Assembly: GCA_019118665.1 (NCBI GenBank)
Contig: DWYM01000052.1
Location: 1 to 37,725, forward strand
Direction of reading: 5' to 3'
Source: Candidatus Mediterraneibacter intestinipullorum
GTDB lineage: Bacteria; Bacillota; Clostridia; Lachnospirales; Lachnospiraceae
Length of the DNA stretch: 37,725 nt
The notes below the pieces were generated by a model. That model saw nothing but the letters and a program-made list of their open reading frames with translations, did no database searches and was not told where the DNA came from. The translations under genes and the position numbers were made by a program. Shown one piece after another: positions 13,235 to 22,279 of the stretch; the stretch's first letter is position 1, and every line of letters starts with the position of its first letter.

Positions 13235-14286
13235 AAATATCTTGCCTCCAGTGATTTTTTGATGATGAGCTCGCAAAGATCGCCGTATCCGATTCCCGCG
13301 GCCTTCGCTTCTTTCGGGAGCAGGCTGGCCGCGGTCATGCCGGGAAGTGTATTCATCTCCAGACAGTACAGATTGCCTGAGTCATCCAGAAGAAAATCGG
13401 CCCGGCTGTAGACATTCAGTTTCAATGCCCGGAAAGCCCGGACAGTCAGATCCCGCATCCGTCTGTCGATTTCTTCCGGGATGTCCGCCGGACACACCTC
13501 CAGCGTGGCATCTGCCTGATATTTGTTTGCGTAGTCAAAAAAGCCGGATTTGGGAATGATCTCGATGGGCGGGAGCGCCTCGCCGTCGATCACTCCGCAG
13601 GCGAACTCTCTTCCCCTGATATATTCTTCGATCACGACTTCATCTTCGTAACGGAACGATTTCTCAAGGGCATCCTCATACTCGGACTCGTCGTTCACAA
13701 TGTAAACGCCGATGCTTGAACCGCCGGAACAGGGTTTTACAACGACCGGGAAGGCAAGCCCCAGTGATCCGACAGAGCGGTCTGAGGCGCATTTGTGCAG
13801 ACATGCTCCCGCTGGAGTGTCGATGCCGGACTGGATGAATACCTGTTTGGTAAAGCCTTTGTCCATCGCTATCGCGCAGCCCAGGGAATCGGGACCTGTG
13901 TAGCGGATTCCCAGCAGATCGAACGTCGCCTGGAGTTTTCCGTTCTCCCCTTCTCCACCGTGGAGTCCGAGAAAGGTAATGTCAGCCAGACGGCAAAGCT
14001 CGATGACATTGGGTCCCAGAAAACAGTCTGACTGGTCGCTGCGGGATGCCTTTACCGCTGCGAGATCCGGCTCCTCTGTTCCGATATTTCCGGCGATCTC
14101 CAGACCGTGTCCGGGGAGGGCGAATACGTCTTCAAGATTTTCCGGCGCATTTTCCAGGCCGAGGAAAACATCCAGAAGAAACGCGTCATGCCCCTTTTCC
14201 ACCAGAGTCCTGCATATTCCTGCAGCGGAAGCGAGAGAGACGTTGCGCTCTGTGCTCAATCCGCCTGCCAGTACGATAATTTTCAT
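13231..14286 (-). CDS. ddl: D-alanine--D-alanine ligase
   Basis: This 351-residue ATP-grasp ligase makes the D-Ala-D-Ala dipeptide for peptidoglycan. Visible motifs are the N-terminal LAGGLSTERNVSL, the substrate loop FLGLHGGEGENGKLQ, the ATP-grasp segment VVVKPCSGGSSIGV and VIEEYIRGREFACGV, the omega-loop FFDYANKYQ, and the metal-binding LEMNTLPGMT. The KY in the omega-loop agrees with a D-Ala-D-Ala product rather than a VanA-type depsipeptide ligase. AAGGAG precedes ATG 14286. The gene lies 79 bp downstream of pncB on the same strand and overlaps murF by 4 bp. Confidence 0.93.
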   Translation of the reverse strand: MKIIVLAGGLSTERNVSLASAAGICRTLVEKGHDAFLLDVFLGLENAPENLEDVFALPGHGLEIAGNIGTEEPDLAAVKASRSDQSDCFLGPNVIELCRLADITFLGLHGGEGENGKLQATFDLLGIRYTGPDSLGCAIAMDKGFTKQVFIQSGIDTPAGACLHKCASDRSVGSLGLAFPVVVKPCSGGSSIGVYIVNDESEYEDALEKSFRYEDEVVIEEYIRGREFACGVIDGEALPPIEIIPKSGFFDYANKYQADATLEVCPADIPEEIDRRMRDLTVRAFRALKLNVYSRADFLLDDSGNLYCLEMNTLPGMTAASLLPKEAKAAGIGYGDLCELIIKKSLEARYL

Positions 14287-14365
14287 GATAATCTGTACTC
14301 CTTATATATAAAAGTTTTCATTAAGATCAGCGCGTCCATATAAAATCGCGCATTTGAGATGAGGA

Positions 14366-15814
14366 TCATGCATTTACCCTGTTGAGGAGGTCAGTCTTTG
14401 TGTCATAGAGTTTCTTTGACAGATCCACATAAACCTTATGGGGGTTGAAGAGACGTTTCGTTTCCTCCCACAGAGTTTCTTTCTCCTGTTTGCAAAATTC
14501 AGCGATCTCTTTTACAGTCGGGGACTGGTATTTGCATTCTCCGCGGATGAAGATCGGCTTCAGGATCTCCTTCATGGTATATGTGCCCCCGGCAAGCCGT
14601 GTCTTTTTCCATGTGGCGTTGGGATCAAAGAGCAGCAGATCCTCGGAGGTGTCGTATTCTTCGCCCACGAAACAGATCAGATCCGCGCGTATCTTCCCGG
14701 ACTCCTTGTCGTAGATGCGGTAGATTGTTTTGTTGCCCGGGTTTGTGATCTTCTCCGTGTTCTCGGAGATCTTGATCTTTGGAATGAATTCACCCTCTTT
14801 ATTCTGGATCGCGGCCAGTTTGTAGACGCCGCCGAAAGAGGGGCAGTCCTTTGAGGTGATCAGGTTCGTCCCCACGCCCCAGGATGTGATCTTTGCGCCC
14901 TGGATCTTCAGGTCGTTGATAAGGAATTCATCCAGATCATTTGACGCTGCGATGACAGCGTCCGTAAAGCCGGCGTCGTCAAGCATCTTTCTCGCCTTCT
15001 TGGAAAGATAGGCAAGATCCCCGGAATCCAGGCGGATGCCGTAGCTTTTGGGATGGATGCCCGCCTCGCGCATTTCCTTAAAGACGCGGATGGCATTGGG
15101 CACTCCGGATTTCAATGTGTCGTAAGTATCGACCAGGAGGGTGCATGCGTCCGGATACAGCCGGGCGTATTCCTTAAAGGCCGTGTATTCATCCTTAAAG
15201 CTCATGATCCAGCTGTGCGCGTGCGTGCCAAGGACAGGTACATCGAAGAGTTCCCCGGCGAGAACGTTGGAGGTCCCGATGCATCCGCCGATCATGGCGG
15301 CTCTCGCTCCGTACAGTCCCGCATCCGGTCCCTGGGCGCGCCTGAGGCCGAATTCCATGACTCCGTTGCCCTGAGCGGCATGGACGACCCGGGCGGCTTT
15401 GGTGGCGATCAGGCACTGATGATTGATGATCGTCAGGATCGCGGTCTCTACGAGCTGTGCCTCCATGATGGGGGCAATGACTTTGATCAGGGGTTCCCGC
15501 GGGAAGATGACAGTGCCCTCGGGGATCGCATAGATATCCCCGCTGAAATGGAATCCGCTCAGATAATGAAGGAAATCCTCGCTGAAGATACCAAGTCCCC
15601 GCAGATAATCTACATCCTCATAAGAAAAGTTCAGATTTTTGACATACTCTATGACCTGGTCCAGCCCGGCCATAATGGAATAACCGCCATTATTCGGGTT
15701 CTCGCGGAAGAACATGTCAAAAATGACGGTTTCGTTCGCCTGTGTCTCAAAATATCCCTGCATCATGGTCAGTTCGTAGAGATCCGTCAGCAGGGTAAGA
15801 TTTTGTGAACTCAT
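14366..15814 (-). CDS. pncB: Nicotinate phosphoribosyltransferase
   Basis: This 482-residue enzyme converts nicotinate and PRPP to nicotinate mononucleotide in NAD salvage. Family blocks are the opening LLTDLYELTMMQGYF, FGLRRAQGPDAG, VPVLGTHAHSW, the phosphate-binding IRLDSGDLAYLSKKAR, and TSWGVGTNLITS. The start is set at 15814 because GAGGGA lies about 9 nt upstream and MSSQNLTLLTDLYELTM is the family N-terminus; 28 further in-frame residues upstream have no support. It is first in the minus-strand series pncB-ddl-murF-HAD, behind its own promoter at 15882-15910. The 79-bp gap to ddl holds only a short GCGCG/CGCGC stem. Confidence 0.94.
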   Translation of the reverse strand: MSSQNLTLLTDLYELTMMQGYFETQANETVIFDMFFRENPNNGGYSIMAGLDQVIEYVKNLNFSYEDVDYLRGLGIFSEDFLHYLSGFHFSGDIYAIPEGTVIFPREPLIKVIAPIMEAQLVETAILTIINHQCLIATKAARVVHAAQGNGVMEFGLRRAQGPDAGLYGARAAMIGGCIGTSNVLAGELFDVPVLGTHAHSWIMSFKDEYTAFKEYARLYPDACTLLVDTYDTLKSGVPNAIRVFKEMREAGIHPKSYGIRLDSGDLAYLSKKARKMLDDAGFTDAVIAASNDLDEFLINDLKIQGAKITSWGVGTNLITSKDCPSFGGVYKLAAIQNKEGEFIPKIKISENTEKITNPGNKTIYRIYDKESGKIRADLICFVGEEYDTSEDLLLFDPNATWKKTRLAGGTYTMKEILKPIFIRGECKYQSPTVKEIAEFCKQEKETLWEETKRLFNPHKVYVDLSKKLYDTKTDLLNRVNA

Positions 15815-15881
15815 AATATTTTCCCTCTTTTCATTGGTCTGCGGCGCATGGCAGACGGCGCCGGCATCGAGTTTCTTTTCG

Positions 15882-15910
15882 ATTATAGCACAAGTCATGA
15901 AAAAGTAAAA
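15882..15910 (-). promoter_or_regulatory. Promoter of pncB (and probably ddl-murF-HAD)
   Basis: On the minus strand TTTACT (complement of 15905-15910) and a perfect TATAAT (complement of 15882-15887) are spaced by 17 bp, with TGC before the -10 (extended -10). It lies about 70 bp ahead of the pncB start. Confidence 0.6.
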
Positions 15911-16002
15911 TCTCGGTTTGTTTTTTGGCAGTATTTTTACCGGAATGTGCTGGGTATATCCGAACTGGTATGATAATATAATGTCACAGGAGGAAGTAGT
16001 GC

Positions 16003-16764
16003 ATGAACTGGCAGGATAAAAAGATCAAATTATATATGGAAGCAGGACTTGCTGTTCTCCTTGTGCTTTCGCTCGGCCTTGCAGGGGCCGCGGGGGCATT
16101 GTCCTCCCGGCCGGAAGAACATGGCGCAGTGACGGCATGGGCAAATATAAGTGTCGCGGCGGAAGTCTGGGCGGAGACAGGTACTGCGGCGGAAGGCGGG
16201 GAAGACAAAGCGGCGGATGAAGCCATCGCGGACGGACAGTATCCCATCATGGGGGAGAGCGCGGTGACCGTCCAGGAGATGGTGGATTATTTTAATGCCT
16301 CGGGAAAGGCGTATCCGTCCGAACAGCTTTCCAAGGGCGGAGCGGACTCGATCGAAACGTTCTGTCAGATGTATTACGACGAGGCGTCCGCGGAAGGCGT
16401 CCGTCCGGAGGTAGCGTTTGCGCAGACCATGAAGGAGACCGGGTTTCTACAATATGGAGGGGACGCCAGCATCGAACAGTTTAACTTTGCGGGGCTTGGA
16501 ACGACCGGGGGAGGCGTGCCCGGCAACTCTTATCCTGATGTGCAGACAGGGATACGCGCCCAGATCCAGCACCTGAAGGCTTATGCCACCGCGGACCCTC
16601 TGGCGCAGGAATGCGTGGATGACCGTTATGAATATGTAAAAAAGGGCGCCGCTCCTTATGTGGAGTGGCTGGGCCAGCAGGAGAATCCGGAGGGGCTCGG
16701 CTGGGCGACAGGTGACAATTATGGGTATGATATCGTGAATATGATAAAGGATATGATGGAATGA
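16003..16764 (+). CDS. Secreted or membrane-anchored glucosaminidase-domain protein (GH73-like)
   Basis: The 253-residue protein has a short basic N-terminus and one hydrophobic segment (about residues 13-34) acting as a signal anchor or signal peptide. An acidic, Ala/Glu-rich linker follows (about 35-85), then a glucosaminidase domain (about 90-250). The likely catalytic Glu is E145 in VAFAQTMKETGFLQYGG; the FNFAGLGTTGGGVPGNSYPD and GIRAQIQHLKAYA blocks are typical of this peptidoglycan N-acetylglucosaminidase family. It probably cuts cell-wall glycan during growth or sporulation. CAGGAGG precedes ATG 16003. It is monocistronic, with an extended -10-like TGGTATGAT just upstream (15967-15974). 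Confidence 0.85.
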   Translation: MNWQDKKIKLYMEAGLAVLLVLSLGLAGAAGALSSRPEEHGAVTAWANISVAAEVWAETGTAAEGGEDKAADEAIADGQYPIMGESAVTVQEMVDYFNASGKAYPSEQLSKGGADSIETFCQMYYDEASAEGVRPEVAFAQTMKETGFLQYGGDASIEQFNFAGLGTTGGGVPGNSYPDVQTGIRAQIQHLKAYATADPLAQECVDDRYEYVKKGAAPYVEWLGQQENPEGLGWATGDNYGYDIVNMIKDMME

Positions 16765-16831
16765 CGGCAGACCGCTGCCACCGTGGAAATAATTGGCTTC
16801 CCCTGCGCTTTCTTAAGATTCTCTAAATATC

Positions 16832-16860
16832 TTGACAAATCCGCGTCTTACAGATATAGT
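16832..16860 (+). promoter_or_regulatory. Promoter of the valS T-box leader
   Basis: A consensus TTGACA (16832-16837) and TATAGT (16855-16860) are spaced by exactly 17 bp. The start would be near 16867, giving a leader of about 475 nt before valS. Confidence 0.75.
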
Positions 16861-16866
16861 AATTGA

Positions 16867-17266
16867 TAGTTAATTTCCAGTTAACAACTTTGTAAAACTT
16901 TCAGGGGAGCCAGACGGTGTGCCTGGGGCATGGGATGACTTTCCGATAAGAGCGTAAAAGGTGTTGAGAAAGAGGAGTACATCATCATTTCCGTCAGAGA
17001 GGACTGCCCGGAGCTGATTCGCCAGATAAAGAAGAGGCCCGGCTGAAAGGCAGTTTCGGTACAGGATGGTGGAAGGTAGCTTTTGAACCGGACGGCTGAA
17101 TGGCGTTTTTCACAACGAAGATAGGCTGTCCCGGAGTGGTCCCCGTTACAGGACTTAAGAGATATGCATTCCGGCAGAGATCGGCGGATCCGGGGCCGGG
17201 GCATATGAAATAAGGTGGTACCGCGGAATCTTCGCCCTTTACGTTATGTAAAGGGTATTTTTTTAT
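16867..17266 (+). promoter_or_regulatory. T-box riboswitch (valine tRNA-responsive) ahead of valS
   Basis: The T-box sequence AAGGTGGTACCGCG is at 17212-17225. It is followed by the terminator CCCTTTAC (17235-17242) / GTAAAGGG (17248-17255) and a T tract. Stem I begins near 16963 with the GA-rich and AGTA motifs (16976-16979) and has the distal ATGGTGGAAG motif (about 17060-17070); GTTG (16963-16966) can pair with CAAC (17113-17116) at its base. Stem III is the long hairpin at about 17162-17206. Uncharged tRNA-Val binding would favour the antiterminator. A GTT valine codon lies at 17105-17107 on the 3' side of Stem I, but the specifier position is not certain. Confidence 0.9.
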
Positions 17267-17341
17267 GGAGATGTGAAAATTCCGTGAACACAGAGTACAA
17301 GGCGGAACTGTAAAAATATGAGGGAGAGCAAGGAGAGTACA

Positions 17342-19990
17342 ATGGGAAAAGAACTGGCAAAGACATATGATCCGAAAGCGATCGAGGAAAAACTTTATGA
17401 AAAATGGTGTGAAAACAAGTATTTTCACGCAGAGGTGGACAGGAGCAGAAAGCCCTTCACAACGGTGATGCCGCCTCCGAATATCACAGGAAAGCTGCAT
17501 ATGGGACATGCGCTGGACAACACGCTTCAGGACATTCTGATCCGCTATAAAAGGATGGAAGGGTATAATGCCCTGTGGGTCCCGGGCACAGACCACGCGG
17601 CAATCTCCACAGAGGTCAAGGTGACGAACCAGTTAAAGGAAGAAGGCATTGACAAAAAAGAGCTGGGACGAGAGGGCTTTTTAAAGAGGACCTGGCAGTG
17701 GAAGGAAGAGTACGCGGGAACGATCGAGAATCAGCTTAAAAAGCTCGGCATTTCCTGCGACTGGGACAGAGAGCGCTTTACGATGGACGAAGGGTGCTCC
17801 AGGGCCGTAGAGGAAGTGTTCATTAATTTATATAAGAAGGGATATATCTACAAAGGGTCAAGGATCATCAACTGGTGTCCGAAGTGCAAGACTTCTCTTT
17901 CTGACGCGGAAGTGGAGCATGAAGAGCAGGAAGGACACTTCTGGCATATCAAATACCCGATCGTGGGAACAGACCGTTTCCTGGAGATCGCGACAACGCG
18001 CCCGGAGACCATGCTGGGGGATACTGCCATTGCCGTACACCCGGATGATGAGAGATATCAGGATATCATCGGAAAAAATGTGATCCTGCCGCTGGTGGGG
18101 CGGGAGATCCCAATCGTGGCGGATCACTATGTGGATAAAGAATTCGGGACAGGAGCGGTGAAGATCACCCCGGCACACGACCCGAATGATTTTGAGGTGG
18201 GCAAAAGACATGACCTGCCGGAGATCAACATCATGAACGATGACGCCACCATCAATGAAAATGGCGGAAAATACGCGGGCATGGAGCGCTACGAGGCAAG
18301 AAAAGCAATTGTGGCTGATCTGGACGAGCAGGGATACCTTGTAAAGGTCGCTCCCCATACACATGCTGTCGGGACACACGACCGCTGCGGCACGACCGTG
18401 GAACCCCTGATAAAGCAGCAGTGGTTCGTGAAGATGGAAGAGCTGGCAAAACCGGCGATCAATGCCTTGAAGACCGGAGAGCTGAAATTTGTGCCGGAGC
18501 GTTTTGACAAGATTTATCTGCACTGGCTCGAGAATATCAAGGACTGGTGCATTTCCCGCCAGATCTGGTGGGGACACCGCATCCCTGCATATTACTGCGA
18601 TGAATGCGGAGAATTCGTGGTCGACAGACACGCGCCGGAGAAGTGCCCGCACTGCGGATGCACACATTTCACTCAGGACGAAGATACACTGGATACATGG
18701 TTTTCTTCCGCTCTGTGGCCGTTTTCCACTCTGGGATGGCCGGAGAAGACAGAGGATCTGGATTACTTCTATCCGACAGACGTGCTGGTGACTGGATATG
18801 ACATTATTTTCTTCTGGGTCATCCGCATGGTGTTTTCCGGATATGAGCACACAGGAAAATCTCCGTTTCACACGGTGCTCATCCACGGCCTGGTGAGGGA
18901 TTCCCAGGGGCGCAAGATGAGCAAATCATTAGGAAATGGGATCGACCCTCTGGAGATCATTGACAAATACGGTGCGGACGCGCTGAGGCTGACCCTTGTT
19001 ACAGGAAACGCACCGGGCAACGACATGCGTTTCTACAACGAGCGTGTGGAGGCGAGCCGGAACTTCGCGAACAAAGTGTGGAACGCTTCCCGGTTCATCC
19101 TCATGAACATGGAGGAAAACGTCGTCGATCAACCGGACGATTCCCTCCTGACGCCTGTGGACCGGTGGATATTATCCAGGGCAAACACACTGGCAAAGGA
19201 CGTCACTGACAATATGGACAAATTCGAGCTTGGCATCGCAGTGCAGAAGGTGTACGACTTTATATGGGACGAGTTCTGCGACTGGTATGTTGAGCTGGCG
19301 AAATACCGCATTTACCACGCGGAGGAAGACCCGGCGGCAGCGGACTGCGTGCTCTGGGTATTGAAGACAGTGCTCGGACAGGCGCTGAAACTCCTGCATC
19401 CGTTTATGCCGTTTATCACAGAGGAGATCTACAGTGCTATTGTTCCGGAGGAACCGTCTCTGATGATGTCATGCTGGCCGGAATATAAAGACGAGTGGAA
19501 TTTCCCCGGAGATGAGAATGTGATGGAACATGTGAAGGCTGTGACAAGAGGGATCCGCAACATCCGCTCTGAGATGGACGTTCCCAACAGCCGCAGGACG
19601 AAGGTGTATATTATCTGCGAGGATGAGGGATTAAGCGCCGGGATCTCGGAAGTAAGGGCGTCCGCCCAGCCGCTGATGATGGCGAATGAGATCCTGCTCC
19701 AGAGGACAAAGGAGGGCGTGGCGGACAATGCGGTGTCCGTTGTAGTGCCGGATGCGGTAGTGTATCTGCCTCTTGAAGATCTGGTGGATCTTGATCAGGA
19801 GATGGAGAGGCTGAAAAAAGAGGAAGAGAGGCTGAATAAAGAAATCAAGAGAGCGCAGGGAATGCTGGCAAATGAAAAATTCGTCAGCAAGGCTCCTGAG
19901 GCGAAGGTCCGGGAGGAGAAGGAGAAGCTGGAGAAGTATACTCAGATGCTCTCACAGGTCAAAGAGCGTATGGAGGGACTTGGAAAGTAA
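17342..19990 (+). CDS. valS: Valyl-tRNA synthetase
   Basis: This 882-residue class I synthetase charges tRNA-Val. The ATP-binding HIGH-type motif is in [15 protein letters not shown] (HMGH at 53-56) and KMSKS is at 525-529. The CP1 editing domain shows [17 protein letters not shown], and there are zinc-type cysteine pairs in [12 protein letters not shown] and in [15 protein letters not shown]. The C-terminal 65 residues form the charged coiled coil typical of ValRS. ATG 17342 is selected for AAGGAG (17329-17334) and the [11 protein letters not shown] family start; an ATG at 17318 has no such site. Control is by the upstream T-box. A hairpin at 20002-20028 follows. Confidence 0.97.
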   Translation: MGKELAKTYDPKAIEEKLYEKWCENKYFHAEVDRSRKPFTTVMPPPNITGKLHMGHALDNTLQDILIRYKRMEGYNALWVPGTDHAAISTEVKVTNQLKEEGIDKKELGREGFLKRTWQWKEEYAGTIENQLKKLGISCDWDRERFTMDEGCSRAVEEVFINLYKKGYIYKGSRIINWCPKCKTSLSDAEVEHEEQEGHFWHIKYPIVGTDRFLEIATTRPETMLGDTAIAVHPDDERYQDIIGKNVILPLVGREIPIVADHYVDKEFGTGAVKITPAHDPNDFEVGKRHDLPEINIMNDDATINENGGKYAGMERYEARKAIVADLDEQGYLVKVAPHTHAVGTHDRCGTTVEPLIKQQWFVKMEELAKPAINALKTGELKFVPERFDKIYLHWLENIKDWCISRQIWWGHRIPAYYCDECGEFVVDRHAPEKCPHCGCTHFTQDEDTLDTWFSSALWPFSTLGWPEKTEDLDYFYPTDVLVTGYDIIFFWVIRMVFSGYEHTGKSPFHTVLIHGLVRDSQGRKMSKSLGNGIDPLEIIDKYGADALRLTLVTGNAPGNDMRFYNERVEASRNFANKVWNASRFILMNMEENVVDQPDDSLLTPVDRWILSRANTLAKDVTDNMDKFELGIAVQKVYDFIWDEFCDWYVELAKYRIYHAEEDPAAADCVLWVLKTVLGQALKLLHPFMPFITEEIYSAIVPEEPSLMMSCWPEYKDEWNFPGDENVMEHVKAVTRGIRNIRSEMDVPNSRRTKVYIICEDEGLSAGISEVRASAQPLMMANEILLQRTKEGVADNAVSVVVPDAVVYLPLEDLVDLDQEMERLKKEEERLNKEIKRAQGMLANEKFVSKAPEAKVREEKEKLEKYTQMLSQVKERMEGLGK

Positions 19991-20001
19991 GTCACGCGAT
20001 A

Positions 20002-20028
20002 AACCGGTCTGTGAAGGACAGGCCGGTT
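20002..20028 (+). terminator. Hairpin after valS
   Basis: AACCGGTCTGT (20002-20012) pairs with ACAGGCCGGTT (20018-20028), one G-T pair, loop 5 nt. It is followed by TTCCCC rather than a T tract, so it is at best a weak terminator and may allow read-through into the LtaS-like gene 31 nt on. Confidence 0.45.
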
Positions 20029-20059
20029 CCCCTGTGCCAGGAAAGGAAAGAGTCTGTAC

Positions 20060-22279
20060 ATGAAACGGATCCATATAAAAAAGCCGGATATCAAAGGATT
20101 TTTCACAAAAGCTAAGAATCTGAAAAAAGAAGATATTAAAAGGCATTTTAAAGAGAGGAAAGAGCGCAGGCAGCGGATACTGGAACAGCGCCGCAACAGC
20201 AGGTTCGCAAAAAAGATGCAGCCTGTCTACAAGTGGATGAACCGGCTGTCACTGCCGCTCCATTTTCTCCTTGCCTGTGTGATCAATTTTCTGATAGAGA
20301 TCGTCTCTCGCCTGTCCTTTTTCGAGGCATGGGACTATCTCGTGGGAACCCCGCTTGTGTTCCTGTACAATTCATTTATGATATTTGCCACACTTTCCAT
20401 CGTATACCTTGTGCGGCGGAGAGTGTTTGTAAGGATCCTCATCAGCGTATTCTGGGTATTCCTTGGGATCTGCAACGGCTATCTCCTGACAAAGCGGGTC
20501 ACTCCGTTTAATGCGCAGGATTTAAAGGTGCTCTCAGATGCCCTGGAGCTTACAGGGAATTACTTTAATACATTTGAACTAATCATGATCATCATCGGCG
20601 TGGTAGCGCTCGTGTTCTGGGTCGTCTCTATGTGGAGAAGGGGCGGGCAGTTTCAGGGGAAGATGCACAGGGTCATCGCCCTGGGCGGCGTGGCGGTTTC
20701 TTTTGGGGCCTGCATCGCCCTCACGGATGTGGCTATCGATAAGCGGGTCATTTCCAACTATTTCGGAAATATCGCCTTTGCTTATGAGGACTATGGATTC
20801 CCCTACTGCTTTTCCGCCAGCCTGTTCAATACAGGGATCAATAAGCCCGCCGGTTACAGCGAGGAGACGATGGATGAGATCGGCGGCAGCGGAGAGCTTA
20901 CAAAGTGTGAGACCGGGCGTGCGGCGGATGAACTGCCAAATATCATGTTTGTGCAGCTGGAGTCTTTCTTTGACCCTACGGAAGTAGAATGGCTCCGTTT
21001 CTCTGAAGACACGATCCCCAACCTGAGGAAGCTGTTCAGTGAGTATAGCACCGGGTATTTCAAAGTGCCTTCCGTTGGCGCCGGAACCGCTAATACAGAG
21101 TTCGAGGTGCTGACAGGGATGAGCATGCGTTTCTTCGGACCGGGAGAATATCCGTATAAGACGTATGCCAAGACGAATGCGCTGGAAAGCGCCGCGTCCG
21201 CGCTTGCGGCGCTTGGATATGGGGCGGAAGCGCTCCACAATAACGGCGGCAATTTTTACAGCCGCGCCCAGGTATTCAACAACATGGGCTTTGATCACTA
21301 CACGAGTAAGGAATTCATGAATATCCTCCAGACAACGCCGAAAGGATGGGCGACGGACGATATCCTTGTACCGAATATCATGGACTCCATGGATACTACG
21401 GAAGGGCAGGACTTTGTATTTACGATCAGCGTGGAGGGACACGGAGAGTACCCGACGGAAAAAGTGCTGGAGAATCCGGAGATCGTAGTCAGCGGCGTGG
21501 AGGATCAAGGCGAGCGCAACGCTTGGGAATACTATGTGAACCTGGTATACGAAATGGATAAATTTGCCGCTGATCTGATCGAGGCCGTGGAGGCAAGAAA
21601 CGAGCCAACTGTGCTCGTGTTCTACGGCGACCATCTTCCGACCATGAACCTGGAGGCAAAAGACCTGAAGAGTAAATATCTGTACAATACGAATTATGTG
21701 ATCTGGGACAATATCGGTCTGGAGAAGAAGGACGGAAATTACGCCGCTTATCAGATCATGGCAGAGGTGTTTGACCGCTTGGATATCCATTCGGGCACAG
21801 TGTTCAACTATCATCAGGAGCGCCATCAGACAAAGAATTACCTGGCGGATCTTGAACTGCTCCAGTATGACATCATGTACGGAGAACAGTATGTATATAA
21901 AGAGAGCGGCGCTCCGGTCACTGAGGGACACATGGTCATGGGAGTGAAGGACGCAGAGATCACAGAAGCAGTGGAGCAGTGGGATGGGTCATACAGCATC
22001 TACGGCGATAACTTCACGAAACAGAGCAAGGTCTATATAAACGGAGAAAAACAGACTACAACCTTCCTGAATAACACGAGACTGGATCTGAAGGAGTCGC
22101 AGCTCAATGACGGAGACACCATCATGGTGGCGCAGGTGGGTTCCAGCAATACCATATTCAGGATTTCAAAGATATATGAATACAGCGGAGGCGCCCTGAC
22201 AGAGGGGCCGGAGGACGCGGATGCTCCGCAGAACGGACGCCAGGCGTTCGTCACGCAGGAAGAAGAACAGAAAGAATGA
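20060..22279 (+). CDS. LTA synthase-like sulfatase-family phosphoglycerol transferase
   Basis: This 739-residue membrane protein has a strongly basic N-terminus (residues 1-60), about five membrane segments (about 70-235), and a large extracellular alkaline-phosphatase-type domain. Metal and catalytic residues fit LtaS-like enzymes: E301 in FVQLESFFDP, nucleophile candidate T343 in VGAGTANTEFEVLTG, the His in ALHNNGGNFYSR, SVEGHGEYP and FYGDHLPTM. It probably transfers glycerol-phosphate or a related group onto a surface polymer. Beyond the catalytic domain there is an extra C-terminal module at about 630-705 with IYGDNFTKQSKVYINGEK, resembling an IPT/TIG Ig-like fold, then an acidic tail. 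The start follows GGAAAGG. Its stop overlaps folC by 4 bp (ATGA). Confidence 0.88.
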   Translation: MKRIHIKKPDIKGFFTKAKNLKKEDIKRHFKERKERRQRILEQRRNSRFAKKMQPVYKWMNRLSLPLHFLLACVINFLIEIVSRLSFFEAWDYLVGTPLVFLYNSFMIFATLSIVYLVRRRVFVRILISVFWVFLGICNGYLLTKRVTPFNAQDLKVLSDALELTGNYFNTFELIMIIIGVVALVFWVVSMWRRGGQFQGKMHRVIALGGVAVSFGACIALTDVAIDKRVISNYFGNIAFAYEDYGFPYCFSASLFNTGINKPAGYSEETMDEIGGSGELTKCETGRAADELPNIMFVQLESFFDPTEVEWLRFSEDTIPNLRKLFSEYSTGYFKVPSVGAGTANTEFEVLTGMSMRFFGPGEYPYKTYAKTNALESAASALAALGYGAEALHNNGGNFYSRAQVFNNMGFDHYTSKEFMNILQTTPKGWATDDILVPNIMDSMDTTEGQDFVFTISVEGHGEYPTEKVLENPEIVVSGVEDQGERNAWEYYVNLVYEMDKFAADLIEAVEARNEPTVLVFYGDHLPTMNLEAKDLKSKYLYNTNYVIWDNIGLEKKDGNYAAYQIMAEVFDRLDIHSGTVFNYHQERHQTKNYLADLELLQYDIMYGEQYVYKESGAPVTEGHMVMGVKDAEITEAVEQWDGSYSIYGDNFTKQSKVYINGEKQTTTFLNNTRLDLKESQLNDGDTIMVAQVGSSNTIFRISKIYEYSGGALTEGPEDADAPQNGRQAFVTQEEEQKE

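Noticed and set aside
15815-15898. N-terminal extension of pncB by 28 codons
   Set aside because: No ribosome binding site at 15898, and the family N-terminus begins at 15814; the predicted promoter at 15882-15910 overlaps the extension.
20579-21931. A 450-codon minus-strand frame opposite the LtaS-like gene
   Set aside because: His/Ile/Arg-rich composition typical of an antisense frame; the plus-strand frame has all catalytic motifs.
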